Below are positions 1 through 7,992 of a stretch of 64,000 bases of DNA, piece after piece. The number at the start of each line of letters is the position of its first letter. Positions within the stretch are counted from its first letter, which is position 1. This DNA is from Magnetococcales bacterium (GTDB taxonomy: Bacteria > Pseudomonadota > Magnetococcia > Magnetococcales > Magnetaquicoccaceae). The notes below the pieces were generated by a model. It saw only the letters and a list, made by a program, of their open reading frames with translations. It had not been told where the DNA came from and did no database searches. A program made the position numbers and the translations under genes. The stretch lies in assembly GCA_015234115.1 (NCBI GenBank), contig JADFWP010000010.1, positions 1 to 64,000 on the forward strand, written 5' to 3'.

Positions 1-58
1 TTTTTGTTTAAAGTCAAAACCCTGGGGGATGAATCCCCCAGACCCCCTCTTTTTTTTT
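1..58. repeat. Half copy of nested palindromic element (copy a)
   Basis: The window opens inside one arm of the dispersed element seen six more times downstream. It has the AT-rich lead TTTGTTTAAAGTCAAAACCC, then the small hairpin CTGGGGGATGAATCCCCCAG, then a C-rich stretch and a T-run. The other arm, if present, lies before position 1. The hairpin followed by a T-run could terminate transcription. It sits just beyond the stop of the leftward DUF218 gene. Confidence 0.8.
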
Positions 59-131
59 AATAATGGACCATCGATCGATGCCGCATGGGTATCGGACAAC
101 GATCAGACCTCCAGGAATTTGGGGTGGCGGT

Positions 132-950
132 TCAGCGCAGACGATACCAGAGCTGGCCGAGCCATTCATGCAATTCGACCGCCAGCAATGCCAGCGCGTC
201 GGCATTGGGGATCCACGGCCACAGATCGACCGGATCCCAGGAAAAACGCAACGCATGGCGGTTCCGGAACAGGATCGGGGCGGGCGTGACCTGGATGGAT
301 TCTCCGGCGGCCTGCTGAAAGGCGAGCAGGGCGCGGGGCAGATCGCGATTGTGGACCACCAGCAGAATGCGACGGATGTTGGCCTGTTTGAGGAGGGCGG
401 CGCTGTTGGCGGCATTCTCGAAGGTGTTGCGGCTCTCTTCGTCCATCCAGGCCACCGGGACAAAGAACTCCTCTTCCAAGACCCCGCGCATGATGTCCGC
501 TTCGGAACGGGTTTCGCCGTAGGGTCTGCCGCCGGCCACCAGCAGCGGCAGCCCGGTCAGGCGGTAGAGATGGGCGGCATAGCGGATTCGTGTCAGTCCG
601 CCGGGCAGCAGGGTGTCCTGACCGTCGTATTCCGGGGCCTTGGGCGCGCGACCGTAGCCGAAGACCACAATGGCCTGGGCCTGACTCTGGCGCAACCGTT
701 CCGGAGTCAGGACGGTTTCGTCCGTTGGGGGATGGAGGTGATCGGCGAGCAGATTGGCGGTGACCGGCAGCAGGCTCAGCCAGGTGAGCGCGCCCAGGAG
801 CACGAGCGCGCGCCGCACCCGGCCAGAGCGCGTCGCGGGCGGCGCGCTCCGGGGAAAGTGCAGCAGGAGCAGGGTGATGAGGATGCCGGTGACCATGACA
901 CCGGGCGGCAGCAGGAGTTGTTCCAGCAAGCGGGTGAGGATGGGGGTCAT
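132..950 (-). CDS. DUF218-domain (ElyC/YdcF-like) membrane protein
   Basis: 272 residues from the ATG at 950, which overlaps the xerC stop by 4 bp (ATGA), so the two are translationally coupled. The N-terminus has two hydrophobic segments (about residues 12-32 and 45-65), as in ElyC-type proteins. The DUF218 domain follows from about residue 95: AIVVFGYG, then LPGGLTRIRYAAHLYR, LPLLVAGG, and ESRNTFENA near residue 190. ElyC in E. coli affects undecaprenyl-phosphate use and envelope integrity; the exact reaction is unknown. An open frame continues upstream through xerC, but it is only a shadow of that gene. Confidence 0.85.
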   Translation of the reverse strand: MTPILTRLLEQLLLPPGVMVTGILITLLLLHFPRSAPPATRSGRVRRALVLLGALTWLSLLPVTANLLADHLHPPTDETVLTPERLRQSQAQAIVVFGYGRAPKAPEYDGQDTLLPGGLTRIRYAAHLYRLTGLPLLVAGGRPYGETRSEADIMRGVLEEEFFVPVAWMDEESRNTFENAANSAALLKQANIRRILLVVHNRDLPRALLAFQQAAGESIQVTPAPILFRNRHALRFSWDPVDLWPWIPNADALALLAVELHEWLGQLWYRLR

Positions 951-1933
951 GGCTCGGACGGGTGTTGCCGGGCGTGGGGATGGGCCTGATCGTAGATGCG
1001 GCTCAGGGACTGGACATCCAGATGGGCATAGCGCTGGGTGGTGGAGAGCGAGGCGTGGCCCAGCAGTTCCTGGATGGAGCGCAGATCGGCACCGGCTTGC
1101 AACAGATGGGTGGCAAAGGCGTGCCGCAGGGCATGGGGGGTGATTTTTTCCGGCAGGCCGAGCTGGCGTCGCACCCGTTGCAGCAGCCGTTGGATCTGGC
1201 GCGGATTGAGGCGCCGGTCGCCGCTGGTTTCGTTGACGCCGATGAAGAGCGGCGCATCGGGATGGCTGCCGGGGAGCAGGGTGTCGCGGGCCTTGAGGTA
1301 GCGTTGCAGCGCCAGGACCGAGGGACGGGTCAGGGGGGAGATCCGCTCCTTGCCGCCTTTGCCCGAGACCCGCACCTGCTGGTTGTTGAGATCGAGATCC
1401 AGGCGGTTCAGGGCGCACACTTCGCCGACCCGCAAGCCGGAGCCGTAGAGGAGTTCCAGGATGGCGCGATCCCGTGCCTCGGCCCAGGCCGGGAGCTGGC
1501 GGCCATTGGCGCCTTCGAGGTCGAGGGGGGAGTCGAGCAGCCGGGCGGTCTCCTCTTCGGTGGGGGCGCGGGGCAGGCGGATGCCCAGTTTGGGGGTGGC
1601 CACCAGGGCGGCTGGATTGTGGGGCATGACGCCGTTTTGTTCCAGGAAACGGAACCAGGCGCGCACCGAGGCCATGCGTCGTTGCAAGGTAGCCTTGGCT
1701 TTGCCATCCTTGCGTTCGAAGGCCAGAAAGGCGCGCAGATCGGCGGGCCGGATCGTCGGGAGAATGGCTGTGCTCAACGGGGCGCGGGTGTGGTATTGCC
1801 AGAATTCGGCAAAGCGGGCCAGATCGCCCAGATAGGCGGCGGTGGTATGGTCCGAATAGCGTCGTTCCGCGACCAGATGACGCTGGAAAGGAACGAACAG
1901 GGGCGATATCTCGGCGGTCAGGGCGATGGACAT
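947..1933 (-). CDS. xerC: Tyrosine recombinase XerC
   Basis: 328 residues. XerC with XerD resolves chromosome dimers at dif and acts in the cytoplasm at division. The N-terminal SAM-like core-binding domain spans roughly residues 10-100. The catalytic domain shows the Arg in LYGSGLRVGEVCAL, a Lys in SGKGGKER, the HALRHAFATHLLQ box, the His in ELLGHASLSTTQRY and the nucleophilic Tyr of that motif. Length is slightly above the usual 300, and the C-terminus ends soon after the Tyr. Its neighbours are DUF218 (overlapping by 4 bp) and DUF484 about 300 bp upstream on the same strand. DUF484 and xerC are often neighbours in proteobacteria. Confidence 0.95.
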   Translation of the reverse strand: MSIALTAEISPLFVPFQRHLVAERRYSDHTTAAYLGDLARFAEFWQYHTRAPLSTAILPTIRPADLRAFLAFERKDGKAKATLQRRMASVRAWFRFLEQNGVMPHNPAALVATPKLGIRLPRAPTEEETARLLDSPLDLEGANGRQLPAWAEARDRAILELLYGSGLRVGEVCALNRLDLDLNNQQVRVSGKGGKERISPLTRPSVLALQRYLKARDTLLPGSHPDAPLFIGVNETSGDRRLNPRQIQRLLQRVRRQLGLPEKITPHALRHAFATHLLQAGADLRSIQELLGHASLSTTQRYAHLDVQSLSRIYDQAHPHARQHPSEP

Positions 1934-2039
1934 GGATGGTTCCTTGGCAAATCAACGGGATGGACCAGAATGCTTGGGGTCGGTCTCGCAGGGATTGTGC
2001 CAAAGGAACCAGTCAGGTCCATTTGGTAGATTTGGTTGG

Positions 2040-2210
2040 TCTTGAACCGCAACCATTGCGGGATGATGTATTTTTGGCCCAGGCGTCGCCTGCGGCGACC
2101 AGAGGGCGCGCCTGCGGTAAAGCGCGCCAAAGGCCAAAGGCGAAAGTCCCAAGGGCTTCGCCCCTGGACCCCACCATGGGCCCCTGGCCCCTGGACCCCA
2201 TTGACAAACG
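2040..2210. repeat. Intergenic hairpins and short direct repeats between DUF484 and xerC
   Basis: The 297-bp gap between DUF484 and xerC holds no gene. It contains two adjacent hairpins, GTCGCC-TGC-GGCGAC at 2085-2099 and GGCGCGC...GCGCGCC at 2105-2128. After them comes a C-rich stretch in which the word CCCCTGGACCCC recurs at 2161-2200. The composition looks like a dispersed intergenic repeat. It would be transcribed as a spacer if DUF484 and xerC share a message. Confidence 0.55.
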
Positions 2211-2230
2211 CTATCCCGAGATGGGCGCGG

Positions 2231-2962
2231 TCAGGTCGTTCCCTGAAGGCGGGAGAGACACAGCCCGAGAATATCGGCCAGATCGCGCAGCAGATCCGTG
2301 GCATCGCTGGGCAGAAAACGGTTCGGGGTCTCTCCGCCCAGGTTGAACGAGCCGATCAGGCCATTCGGTCCGCTGTCGGGGTGGGCGTAGAGCGGCACCA
2401 GCGCCTCGGAGCGGATGTGCGGCGCGGCGGCGCCGAAGAAAAGCGCCCGGTTGTTCCCCTCCTGTCCGACGCGGATCACCGGATGGGGGGCGTCGCGCAG
2501 GGTTTCGGTCAGTCGTTTGTGGTCAATGGGAAAGAGACGGTCTTCCACCTCCGGATCGGAAGCCACCGAGGCGAACAGGGTCAGCAGCGCCGGATGGCGG
2601 GTGCTCAGGGCGACCGTGGCCCGATGGATGCCGAACAGCCGTTCCGGATCGCGGGTGGCCACCCGCAGCAGTTCCAGCGGATCGGGGGCGGTGACGAGAT
2701 GCACCTCGATCTGATGGAAGGCGGCATGGATCCGTTCGTTGCGACGGACCCGTTCCAGCATGCCATCCAGTTTGGTGGAGAGTTGTTCATTTTTCTGGCG
2801 CAGGGTGTTCAGTTGGCCGGCCTCCAGACTCAGCACCTTGCCCGAGGCGGTGATGGCCGCAGGCAGCAGGTCGGGATTGTGGTCGAAGAACTCGGGATGG
2901 TCCTGAAGCCAGCGTCGGATGAGTTCCGGAGAGAGATCCGCAAGGGTAGGGGAGGCGTTCAT
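2231..2962 (-). CDS. DUF484 family protein (GAF-like)
   Basis: 243 residues. It begins with the typical DUF484 helical segment (ELIRRWLQDHPEFFDHNPDL at about residues 14-33) and a Leu/Arg-rich coiled stretch to about residue 100. A GAF-like half follows, covering RLFPIDHKRL, LFFGAAAPHIRSEALVPLY and IGSFNLGGETPNRFLPSDAT, and it ends in DLADILGLCLSRL. The function is unknown. The gene commonly sits beside xerC, as here. It is divergent from arsR with about 105 bp between the starts. Confidence 0.85.
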   Translation of the reverse strand: MNASPTLADLSPELIRRWLQDHPEFFDHNPDLLPAAITASGKVLSLEAGQLNTLRQKNEQLSTKLDGMLERVRRNERIHAAFHQIEVHLVTAPDPLELLRVATRDPERLFGIHRATVALSTRHPALLTLFASVASDPEVEDRLFPIDHKRLTETLRDAPHPVIRVGQEGNNRALFFGAAAPHIRSEALVPLYAHPDSGPNGLIGSFNLGGETPNRFLPSDATDLLRDLADILGLCLSRLQGTT

Positions 2963-2995
2963 GGTGGGCTGGTCATCCGTGTTCGGCGTTGAATG

Positions 2996-3024
2996 TTGAC
3001 GCGGTGCGAAAAAGATCCTATTTT
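2996..3024 (+). promoter_or_regulatory. Candidate sigma70 promoter for arsR operon
   Basis: TTGACG at 2996-3001 and TATTTT at 3019-3024 are separated by 17 bases, 44 bp before the ArsR start. The AT-rich stretch between the -10 box and the start codon (3025-3067) is where an ArsR-type autorepressor would be expected to bind. I see no long dyad there. Confidence 0.5.
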
Positions 3025-3067
3025 TAGCGAAAACTCATGAACATTGAAAAGGTTTCGTGGGTAAAAA

Positions 3068-3472
3068 ATGTCGGAAGCCGATTTTTTCAGGGAGCGATCA
3101 CGAATCATGGCTGGCGAGATTGATGAAGGCAATATCGAAAAAGTGGCGCGATGCATGAAAGCGCTGGCTCATCCGTTGCGATTGAAGGTGATTGTGGCCT
3201 TGCGGGATCGCGAACTGAGCGTCCAGGAACTGGTGGATGCCGTGGGCACCACCCAGTCCAATGTCTCGCAGCATCTGACCATCATGCGTGACAAAAACAT
3301 CCTCGATTCCCGCCGGGAGGCCAATCAGGTCTTTTACCGGGTGGGTGATTGCAAGGTGTTGGATCTTGTGGCGTTGACGCGCAGCATTTTCTGCGAGGCT
3401 CGTGGCGTGCCGAACGCCGCGCTGCCTCATGGGGGGCTGGCCACCGATTTTGACGATACCGGGGGGGAGTGA
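3068..3472 (+). CDS. ArsR-family winged-helix regulator
   Basis: 134 residues. A helix-turn-helix of the ArsR/SmtB type is clear: MKALAHPLRLKVIVAL, LSVQELVDAV, then the recognition helix TTQSNVSQHLTIMRDKNI and the wing SRREANQVFYRV. Cysteines occur at residue 29, in the GDCKVLDL helix and in SIFCEARG. The classical ELCVCDL metal site is absent (ELSVQEL instead), so As/Zn sensing through that site is unlikely. With a rhodanese 3 bp downstream, a sulfur-species sensor using cysteines is possible, but this is inference. An internal ATG at 3107 would give a 121-residue form. Confidence 0.9.
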   Translation: MSEADFFRERSRIMAGEIDEGNIEKVARCMKALAHPLRLKVIVALRDRELSVQELVDAVGTTQSNVSQHLTIMRDKNILDSRREANQVFYRVGDCKVLDLVALTRSIFCEARGVPNAALPHGGLATDFDDTGGE

Positions 3473-3475
3473 TCC

Positions 3476-3892
3476 ATGGAGTGGTTGCAACAGAACGGGT
3501 TGACCCTGCTTCTGACCCTGTTTGTTCTGGGCATGACGTTGAAGAATCCGATTCTGGCCCGTGTCTATGGGGTCCAGTCGTTGTCGGTGCATCAGTTGGC
3601 CGCTCTGCTCCAGGCCAAACCTTCGCCTTTGTTGATCGATGTGCGCACCCCGATGGAGTTTGCCTCGGGTCACATTCCCGGCGCGCGCAACGAGCCGCTT
3701 TCCAATCTGTCGGAACGGGTCGCGGCGTTGCGTGCGTTGGCCGATCAACGGGATGTGGTGGTGGTCTGCCGCAGCGGCGCCCGTTCTTTGGGGGGGGCTG
3801 TGGTGCTCAAGCGGGGGGGGTGTCCCAAGGTCTTCAATGTGGCGGGCGGCATGTTGCAATGGAGTGCGCAAGGGTTCGGCGCAAACCGTTGA
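3476..3892 (+). CDS. Membrane-anchored rhodanese-like protein
   Basis: 138 residues: an N-terminal transmembrane segment (about residues 9-22, LTLLLTLFVLGMTL), then a single rhodanese domain. DVRTPMEFASGHIPGARN is the substrate-side motif and CRSGARS the active-site loop, with Cys near residue 100. Rhodaneses move sulfane sulfur between carriers. The catalytic Cys is intact, so activity is expected. The domain probably faces the cytoplasm or periplasm depending on anchor topology, which I cannot decide. It is in an operon with arsR upstream, and its stop overlaps the CYTH start (TGATG). Confidence 0.9.
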   Translation: MEWLQQNGLTLLLTLFVLGMTLKNPILARVYGVQSLSVHQLAALLQAKPSPLLIDVRTPMEFASGHIPGARNEPLSNLSERVAALRALADQRDVVVVCRSGARSLGGAVVLKRGGCPKVFNVAGGMLQWSAQGFGANR

Positions 3893-4575
3893 TGGCGGCT
3901 GCTGTTGCGCCGGAGATCGAAGAGGAGATCCGGTTCAGGGTTGTGGACCCTGCCACGCCGGACGCGCTCCTGACCGCACTGAGACCCCTTGCCGCAGGGG
4001 AGGTGCGGGATCGCTCCTATCGGGATCGCTATCTGGATCATCCGGAGTTCCGTCTGCTGCGGCGTCGTCTGGCATTGCGGTTGCGAACCGAGGCCAGCGG
4101 GTCGCGGGTCGAACTCAAGGGGGCCGGAGAGGCGTGCGCGGGGGTATGGCAACGACAGGAGTGGCAACAACCGGCTGAAGCGGCGTGGTCCGGGGCGGTG
4201 GGGGAGTTGGCCGACGGTCCGGTGCGGCGCATCCTGCTGGAATTGTGCTCCAGGGATGCGGTGCTGATGCCGATATCGGTTTGTGAGATCCATCGTCGCG
4301 TCTTGCGGCTGAAGCTGGCGGGCGGGGGGGTGACCGAACTCTTTCTGGATCGGGGGGAGGTGCGGGTCGCCGACCGGCGGGTCGTGATCGACGAAGTGGA
4401 ATTGGAGTGGCGGGCGGGTTGTCGTGCGCAGTGGCGGGTTTGGGCGGGTGAACTGGCCAGCGCGTTCAATCTGGCGCCTGCGGCGCATTCCAAGTTCGCG
4501 CTTGGTCTGTCGTTGTGGAATCGGGCCGATCTGCCTGGAATGGTTGATCTTGCTGGAGAACGGGATCAAGGGTGA
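3892..4575 (+). CDS. CYTH-domain protein (triphosphate tunnel metalloenzyme family)
   Basis: 227 residues from the ATG at 3892, sharing bases with the rhodanese stop. The CYTH signature EIEEEIRFRV (the ExExK-type strand) is at residues 8-17. RDRYLDHPEFRLLRRRLALR, a basic strand VCEIHRRVLRLKL, and the acidic strand pair ELFLDRGEVRV and VIDEVELEWRAG follow. These alternating basic and acidic strands line the triphosphate tunnel. Likely activities are inorganic triphosphatase or a related phosphotransfer. It is shorter than ygiF proteins because no CHAD domain follows. Confidence 0.8.
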   Translation: MAAAVAPEIEEEIRFRVVDPATPDALLTALRPLAAGEVRDRSYRDRYLDHPEFRLLRRRLALRLRTEASGSRVELKGAGEACAGVWQRQEWQQPAEAAWSGAVGELADGPVRRILLELCSRDAVLMPISVCEIHRRVLRLKLAGGGVTELFLDRGEVRVADRRVVIDEVELEWRAGCRAQWRVWAGELASAFNLAPAAHSKFALGLSLWNRADLPGMVDLAGERDQG

Positions 4576-4635
4576 CGAATCGGTCATGGCGAATTCGTGT
4601 CTCTCGACATTTTCTTGCACTCAGGAGTGGTCAGC

Positions 4636-6018
4636 GTGCGTTACGTGAGTACCCGGGGCGGCGTCTCCCCGATATCCTTTTCCAAAGCCGTGATGATGGG
4701 CCTGGCCGAAGATGGCGGATTGCTGCTGCCGGAGCGCATCCCCACGGTGACCGATGAACAGTTGCGGGCCTGGTCGCAGTTGTCGTTCCAGGATCTGGCC
4801 GTGGCCGTGATGACCCCGTTCCTGACTCCGGGCGAAGCCGTGACCGCGCAACTGCCCGAACTGGTGCGCCGGGCCTTCGCCACCTTCACCCATCCGGAGA
4901 TCACGCCGGTCATTCGCGCCGGCAATCATTGGATTCTGGAACTTTTCCACGGTCCCACCCTGGCCTTCAAGGATGTGGCGCTGCAATTTCTCGGCAACCT
5001 CTTCGAGGCCCTGCTCGCCGAGGAGAAGGGACGGCTCAACATTCTGGGGGCCACCTCGGGAGATACCGGTTCGGCAGCCATCCACGGCGTGCGCGGACGG
5101 GCGGGAATCGAAATTTTCATTCTCCATCCCCATGGCCGGGTTTCGCCGATCCAGGAACGGCAGATGACCTCGGTGCTCGATGCCAATGTCCACAACATCG
5201 CCATCCGTGGCTCGTTCGACGATGGCCAGAGAATCGTCAAGGAGTTGTTCAACGATCTGCCTTTCAAACAGCATTATCGACTCGGCGCAGTCAATTCCAT
5301 CAACTGGGCGCGCATTTTGGCCCAGATTGTGTATTTTTACTACGCCTGGGGCCGGGTGACCGGTGGCGATCCGGGGAAACGGGTGGTCTTTTCGGTGCCG
5401 ACCGGCAATTTTGGCGATATTTTTGCCGGTTACATGGCGCTGCGCATGGGCCTGCCGGTGGAGCGGCTGGTGCTGGCCACCAATCGCAACGATATCCTGG
5501 TGCGCTTCATGGAGAGCGGAGAATACCGCATCGGCGCGGCTCAACCGACCATCAGCCCCTCGATGGATATCCAGATTTCATCCAACTTCGAGCGCTATCT
5601 TTATTATTTGCTCGATGAGGATCCCGAGGCGGTGCAAGGCGCGATGAAGCGTCTGGATGCGGAACGGTTTTTTGCCGTATCCGCGTCGCAACGGCAGGCA
5701 GCCGGGGAAATTTTTGCCGCCCGGCGGGTGGAGGAGGAGGAGACCCTCCAGCGCATCCGGCTCTCCTGGGAACAGGACCGGGTGCTGGTGGATCCTCATA
5801 CCGCCGTGGGACTGGAGGCGGCACAACCGTTTCCGGGGGCCATCTCCCTGGCCACGGCCCATGCGGCCAAATTCGGCGATGCCGTGCAACGGGCGGTGGG
5901 TTTCCCTCCGGAAATGCCGCCTGCCCTGGCTGGAATGATGGAGCGCCCGTCGCGCTGTCACGTCCTCGACCCGGACCCGCACCTGGTGCGTGCCCTGATG
6001 CGCGAGGTGCTGGACTGA
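4636..6018 (+). CDS. thrC: Threonine synthase
   Basis: 460 residues from the GTG at 4636, preceded by AGGAG at 4623. An in-frame ATG at 4597 lacks a ribosome site and would add 13 non-conserved residues. Converts O-phosphohomoserine to threonine with PLP. The PLP lysine is in HGPTLAFKDVALQF (about K112), and the phosphate-binding ATSGDTGSAA and SVPTGNFGD loops are intact. MRYVSTRG and LPERIP at the N-terminus match the long (E. coli/yeast-like) class. No hom or thrB is adjacent, so the gene stands alone here. Confidence 0.97.
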   Translation: MRYVSTRGGVSPISFSKAVMMGLAEDGGLLLPERIPTVTDEQLRAWSQLSFQDLAVAVMTPFLTPGEAVTAQLPELVRRAFATFTHPEITPVIRAGNHWILELFHGPTLAFKDVALQFLGNLFEALLAEEKGRLNILGATSGDTGSAAIHGVRGRAGIEIFILHPHGRVSPIQERQMTSVLDANVHNIAIRGSFDDGQRIVKELFNDLPFKQHYRLGAVNSINWARILAQIVYFYYAWGRVTGGDPGKRVVFSVPTGNFGDIFAGYMALRMGLPVERLVLATNRNDILVRFMESGEYRIGAAQPTISPSMDIQISSNFERYLYYLLDEDPEAVQGAMKRLDAERFFAVSASQRQAAGEIFAARRVEEEETLQRIRLSWEQDRVLVDPHTAVGLEAAQPFPGAISLATAHAAKFGDAVQRAVGFPPEMPPALAGMMERPSRCHVLDPDPHLVRALMREVLD

Positions 6019-6055
6019 AGCGATCGATCTTGCGCTGGTTCCAAATCATGTCGGT

Positions 6056-6868
6056 ATGGATGGTGAAACAATGCACAACGACACAGAGGATCCCCGGACA
6101 ACCCGATCGCGCGTGTCAATCCGGGAACGTGGCCTGGGGTGGACCACCCTGCTGATCACCTGGCTCGCCGCATGCGGGCTGTCGCAACCGGCCTGGGCGG
6201 ATATCTACACCTTCACCGATTCCAGCGGCGTCATCCACTTGACGGATCGTCCGATGGGACCGCAATACCGTCTGCTGATCTCCTCGCCCAAAGAGACGTC
6301 CGAGACCAAAAAAAACCGGAACGCCGCAGCCAAAAATCGTCCCAAATCTTCCCGAACCGGCAACGATGCTGCCTCCGCCTCCCGTGAGATCCGCTACGAT
6401 GGCCGCAACGGCACGCCCGGTGTGGTCACCCTGGGCGGCAACACCTTTCCCCAATACCTGACCGCCTCGCCGGATCGCTCCATGGCCGAAACCATTCAGG
6501 ACGCCTCCATGCGCTATCAGATCCACAGCGCCTTGATCAAGGCCGTGATCAAAACCGAATCGGATTTCAATCCGCTGGCCGTCTCTCCCAAAGGGGCGGT
6601 GGGATTGATGCAGCTCATGCCCGGCACGGCCCAGGATCTGGGCGTGGTGGATCGCACCGATCCCGTGGCCAACATCCATGGCGGGGTGCGCTATCTGCGG
6701 GAGCTGCTCGGACAGTTCAACAACAATCTGATTCTCTCTCTGGCGGCCTACAACGCCGGACCGGGGGCGGTCAAGAAACATGGCAATACGGTGCCACCCT
6801 ACGAGGAAACCCAGCAATATGTGGCCAAGGTACTTCACTTCTATCGGGCCTATCTCGGGGCCATGTAA
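6056..6868 (+). CDS. Lytic transglycosylase (SLT domain) with DUF4124-like N-terminus
   Basis: 270 residues. A signal peptide (about residues 20-48, ending QPAWA) targets it to the periplasm. A DUF4124-like strand pair follows (IYTFTDSSGVIHLTDRP), then a basic low-complexity linker. The SLT/lysozyme-like fold starts near residue 150: IKAVIKTESDFNPLAVS carries the catalytic Glu, followed by GAVGLMQLMPGTAQDLGV and LAAYNAGPGAVKKHG. It cleaves peptidoglycan between MurNAc and GlcNAc. An alternative start is the ATG at 6071. It heads a run of three secreted-protein genes. Confidence 0.9.
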   Translation: MDGETMHNDTEDPRTTRSRVSIRERGLGWTTLLITWLAACGLSQPAWADIYTFTDSSGVIHLTDRPMGPQYRLLISSPKETSETKKNRNAAAKNRPKSSRTGNDAASASREIRYDGRNGTPGVVTLGGNTFPQYLTASPDRSMAETIQDASMRYQIHSALIKAVIKTESDFNPLAVSPKGAVGLMQLMPGTAQDLGVVDRTDPVANIHGGVRYLRELLGQFNNNLILSLAAYNAGPGAVKKHGNTVPPYEETQQYVAKVLHFYRAYLGAM

Positions 6869-6899
6869 CGCGGTGGGACTCTTTTTGCGGGATGCGGTC

Positions 6900-7988
6900 A
6901 TGAAGCGGATTGTCTGCGGTTGTTTGGGGATGATGTGGATCGGACTGGCAGCTCTCTCCGTTCCGGCGCAGGCCGAAGAGGCCCGTTTCCTGGATGATTT
7001 CAACCGCGCCGAGATCGGCAAGGAGTGGAACGTCACCCCCAATCACAACGATTGCCCGCCGCCCAAAACCGGCAGGAAACCTCCGCGCAGCCCGGAGGCC
7101 CCGTCAGCGGACAACAAAACGGCGCCCTACGACGACATCTCCCGCGAGATCGACAAGAAATCCGGCAAAAAAGGGAGCGCGAAGAGTGCTCCGGAGGCGA
7201 AAAAAGTCCCGGATGAGCCGTTCCAGGGGGTCACGGCCCGGATCCGCGACGGCATGCTCTATTTCCAGTACGCGGAAAACCAGGATGCCCAAATGGTGCA
7301 GCGGGAGTTTCCGGGGCTGGTGACGCGACTCTCCTATGAATTCACTCCGCTTTATGCCATGGGTGGCCTGGATGATCGCGCCTGGATCGGGGTGCGGATC
7401 TTCTATCTGGATGCCACGGAGATGATCCTGGGCGAAATCCGCCATTTCTTTTACCAGTCCGACTTTCCGGAGCGGGAAAACAGCGCCACCGTCCATGCCA
7501 TCGTGCAAAAGGGCAGCTTCGATGGCACGGTCCGGCAGGCGGATATCGATCTGCAACGGATTCTCGAACAGCGTCTGCGGGGCGTGGACCGGAAACGGAT
7601 CGCCAAGACCCGCATCTCCTTCGAGGCCGCGACCGGGATCTGCTCCTCCTCGGTGGAGGCCAATGTGGACAACGTGGCCGTCACCCAGGCCGAAGGCGCG
7701 CAACCGATCCGCGTCAACCGCGAAATGCTGCTGGAGATCGCCGAATTGGGGAGCGAGCGCTACTCCCGGGAGCGGCAGGGTTTTCCGGGCAACTGGAAAA
7801 ATGCCATCTTCGACAAGTTCGGTCGTGCCATCATCCAGACGTGGCTGAATGAACTGCCGGGTGAGGTGCGCAACGATCCTGTGCGTTTGACCGACCATCT
7901 GGCGCAGCGCTATGGACTCACCGGACGGGATGCCTGGTGGATCGGTCACACGGTCACCTTGTTGTTGCAAGCCATGCAGGGGGGGTAA
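6900..7988 (+). CDS. Secreted protein of unknown function, concanavalin-like strand at N-terminus
   Basis: 362 residues with a signal peptide (cleavage near VPAQAEE, residues 20-26). The first mature motif, FLDDFNRAEIGKEWNV, resembles the opening of LamG/DUF1080-type jelly-roll domains. A Lys/Pro-rich insertion follows (residues about 50-105), then a beta-rich stretch (VTARIRDGMLYFQYAE, LSYEFTPLYAM). The last 110 residues look helical (REMLLEIAELGSERYSRERQ). No catalytic motif is recognisable. It starts 31 bp after the transglycosylase stop, and the retropepsin gene follows 4 bp later, so the three are probably co-transcribed. Confidence 0.7.
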   Translation: MKRIVCGCLGMMWIGLAALSVPAQAEEARFLDDFNRAEIGKEWNVTPNHNDCPPPKTGRKPPRSPEAPSADNKTAPYDDISREIDKKSGKKGSAKSAPEAKKVPDEPFQGVTARIRDGMLYFQYAENQDAQMVQREFPGLVTRLSYEFTPLYAMGGLDDRAWIGVRIFYLDATEMILGEIRHFFYQSDFPERENSATVHAIVQKGSFDGTVRQADIDLQRILEQRLRGVDRKRIAKTRISFEAATGICSSSVEANVDNVAVTQAEGAQPIRVNREMLLEIAELGSERYSRERQGFPGNWKNAIFDKFGRAIIQTWLNELPGEVRNDPVRLTDHLAQRYGLTGRDAWWIGHTVTLLLQAMQGG

Positions 7989-7992
7989 AGCC

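Noticed and set aside
132-2003. A 623-codon frame that would fuse sequence antisense or out of frame to xerC with the DUF218 protein
   Set aside because: Only residues after the ATG at 950 resemble a protein family; upstream is xerC in another frame.
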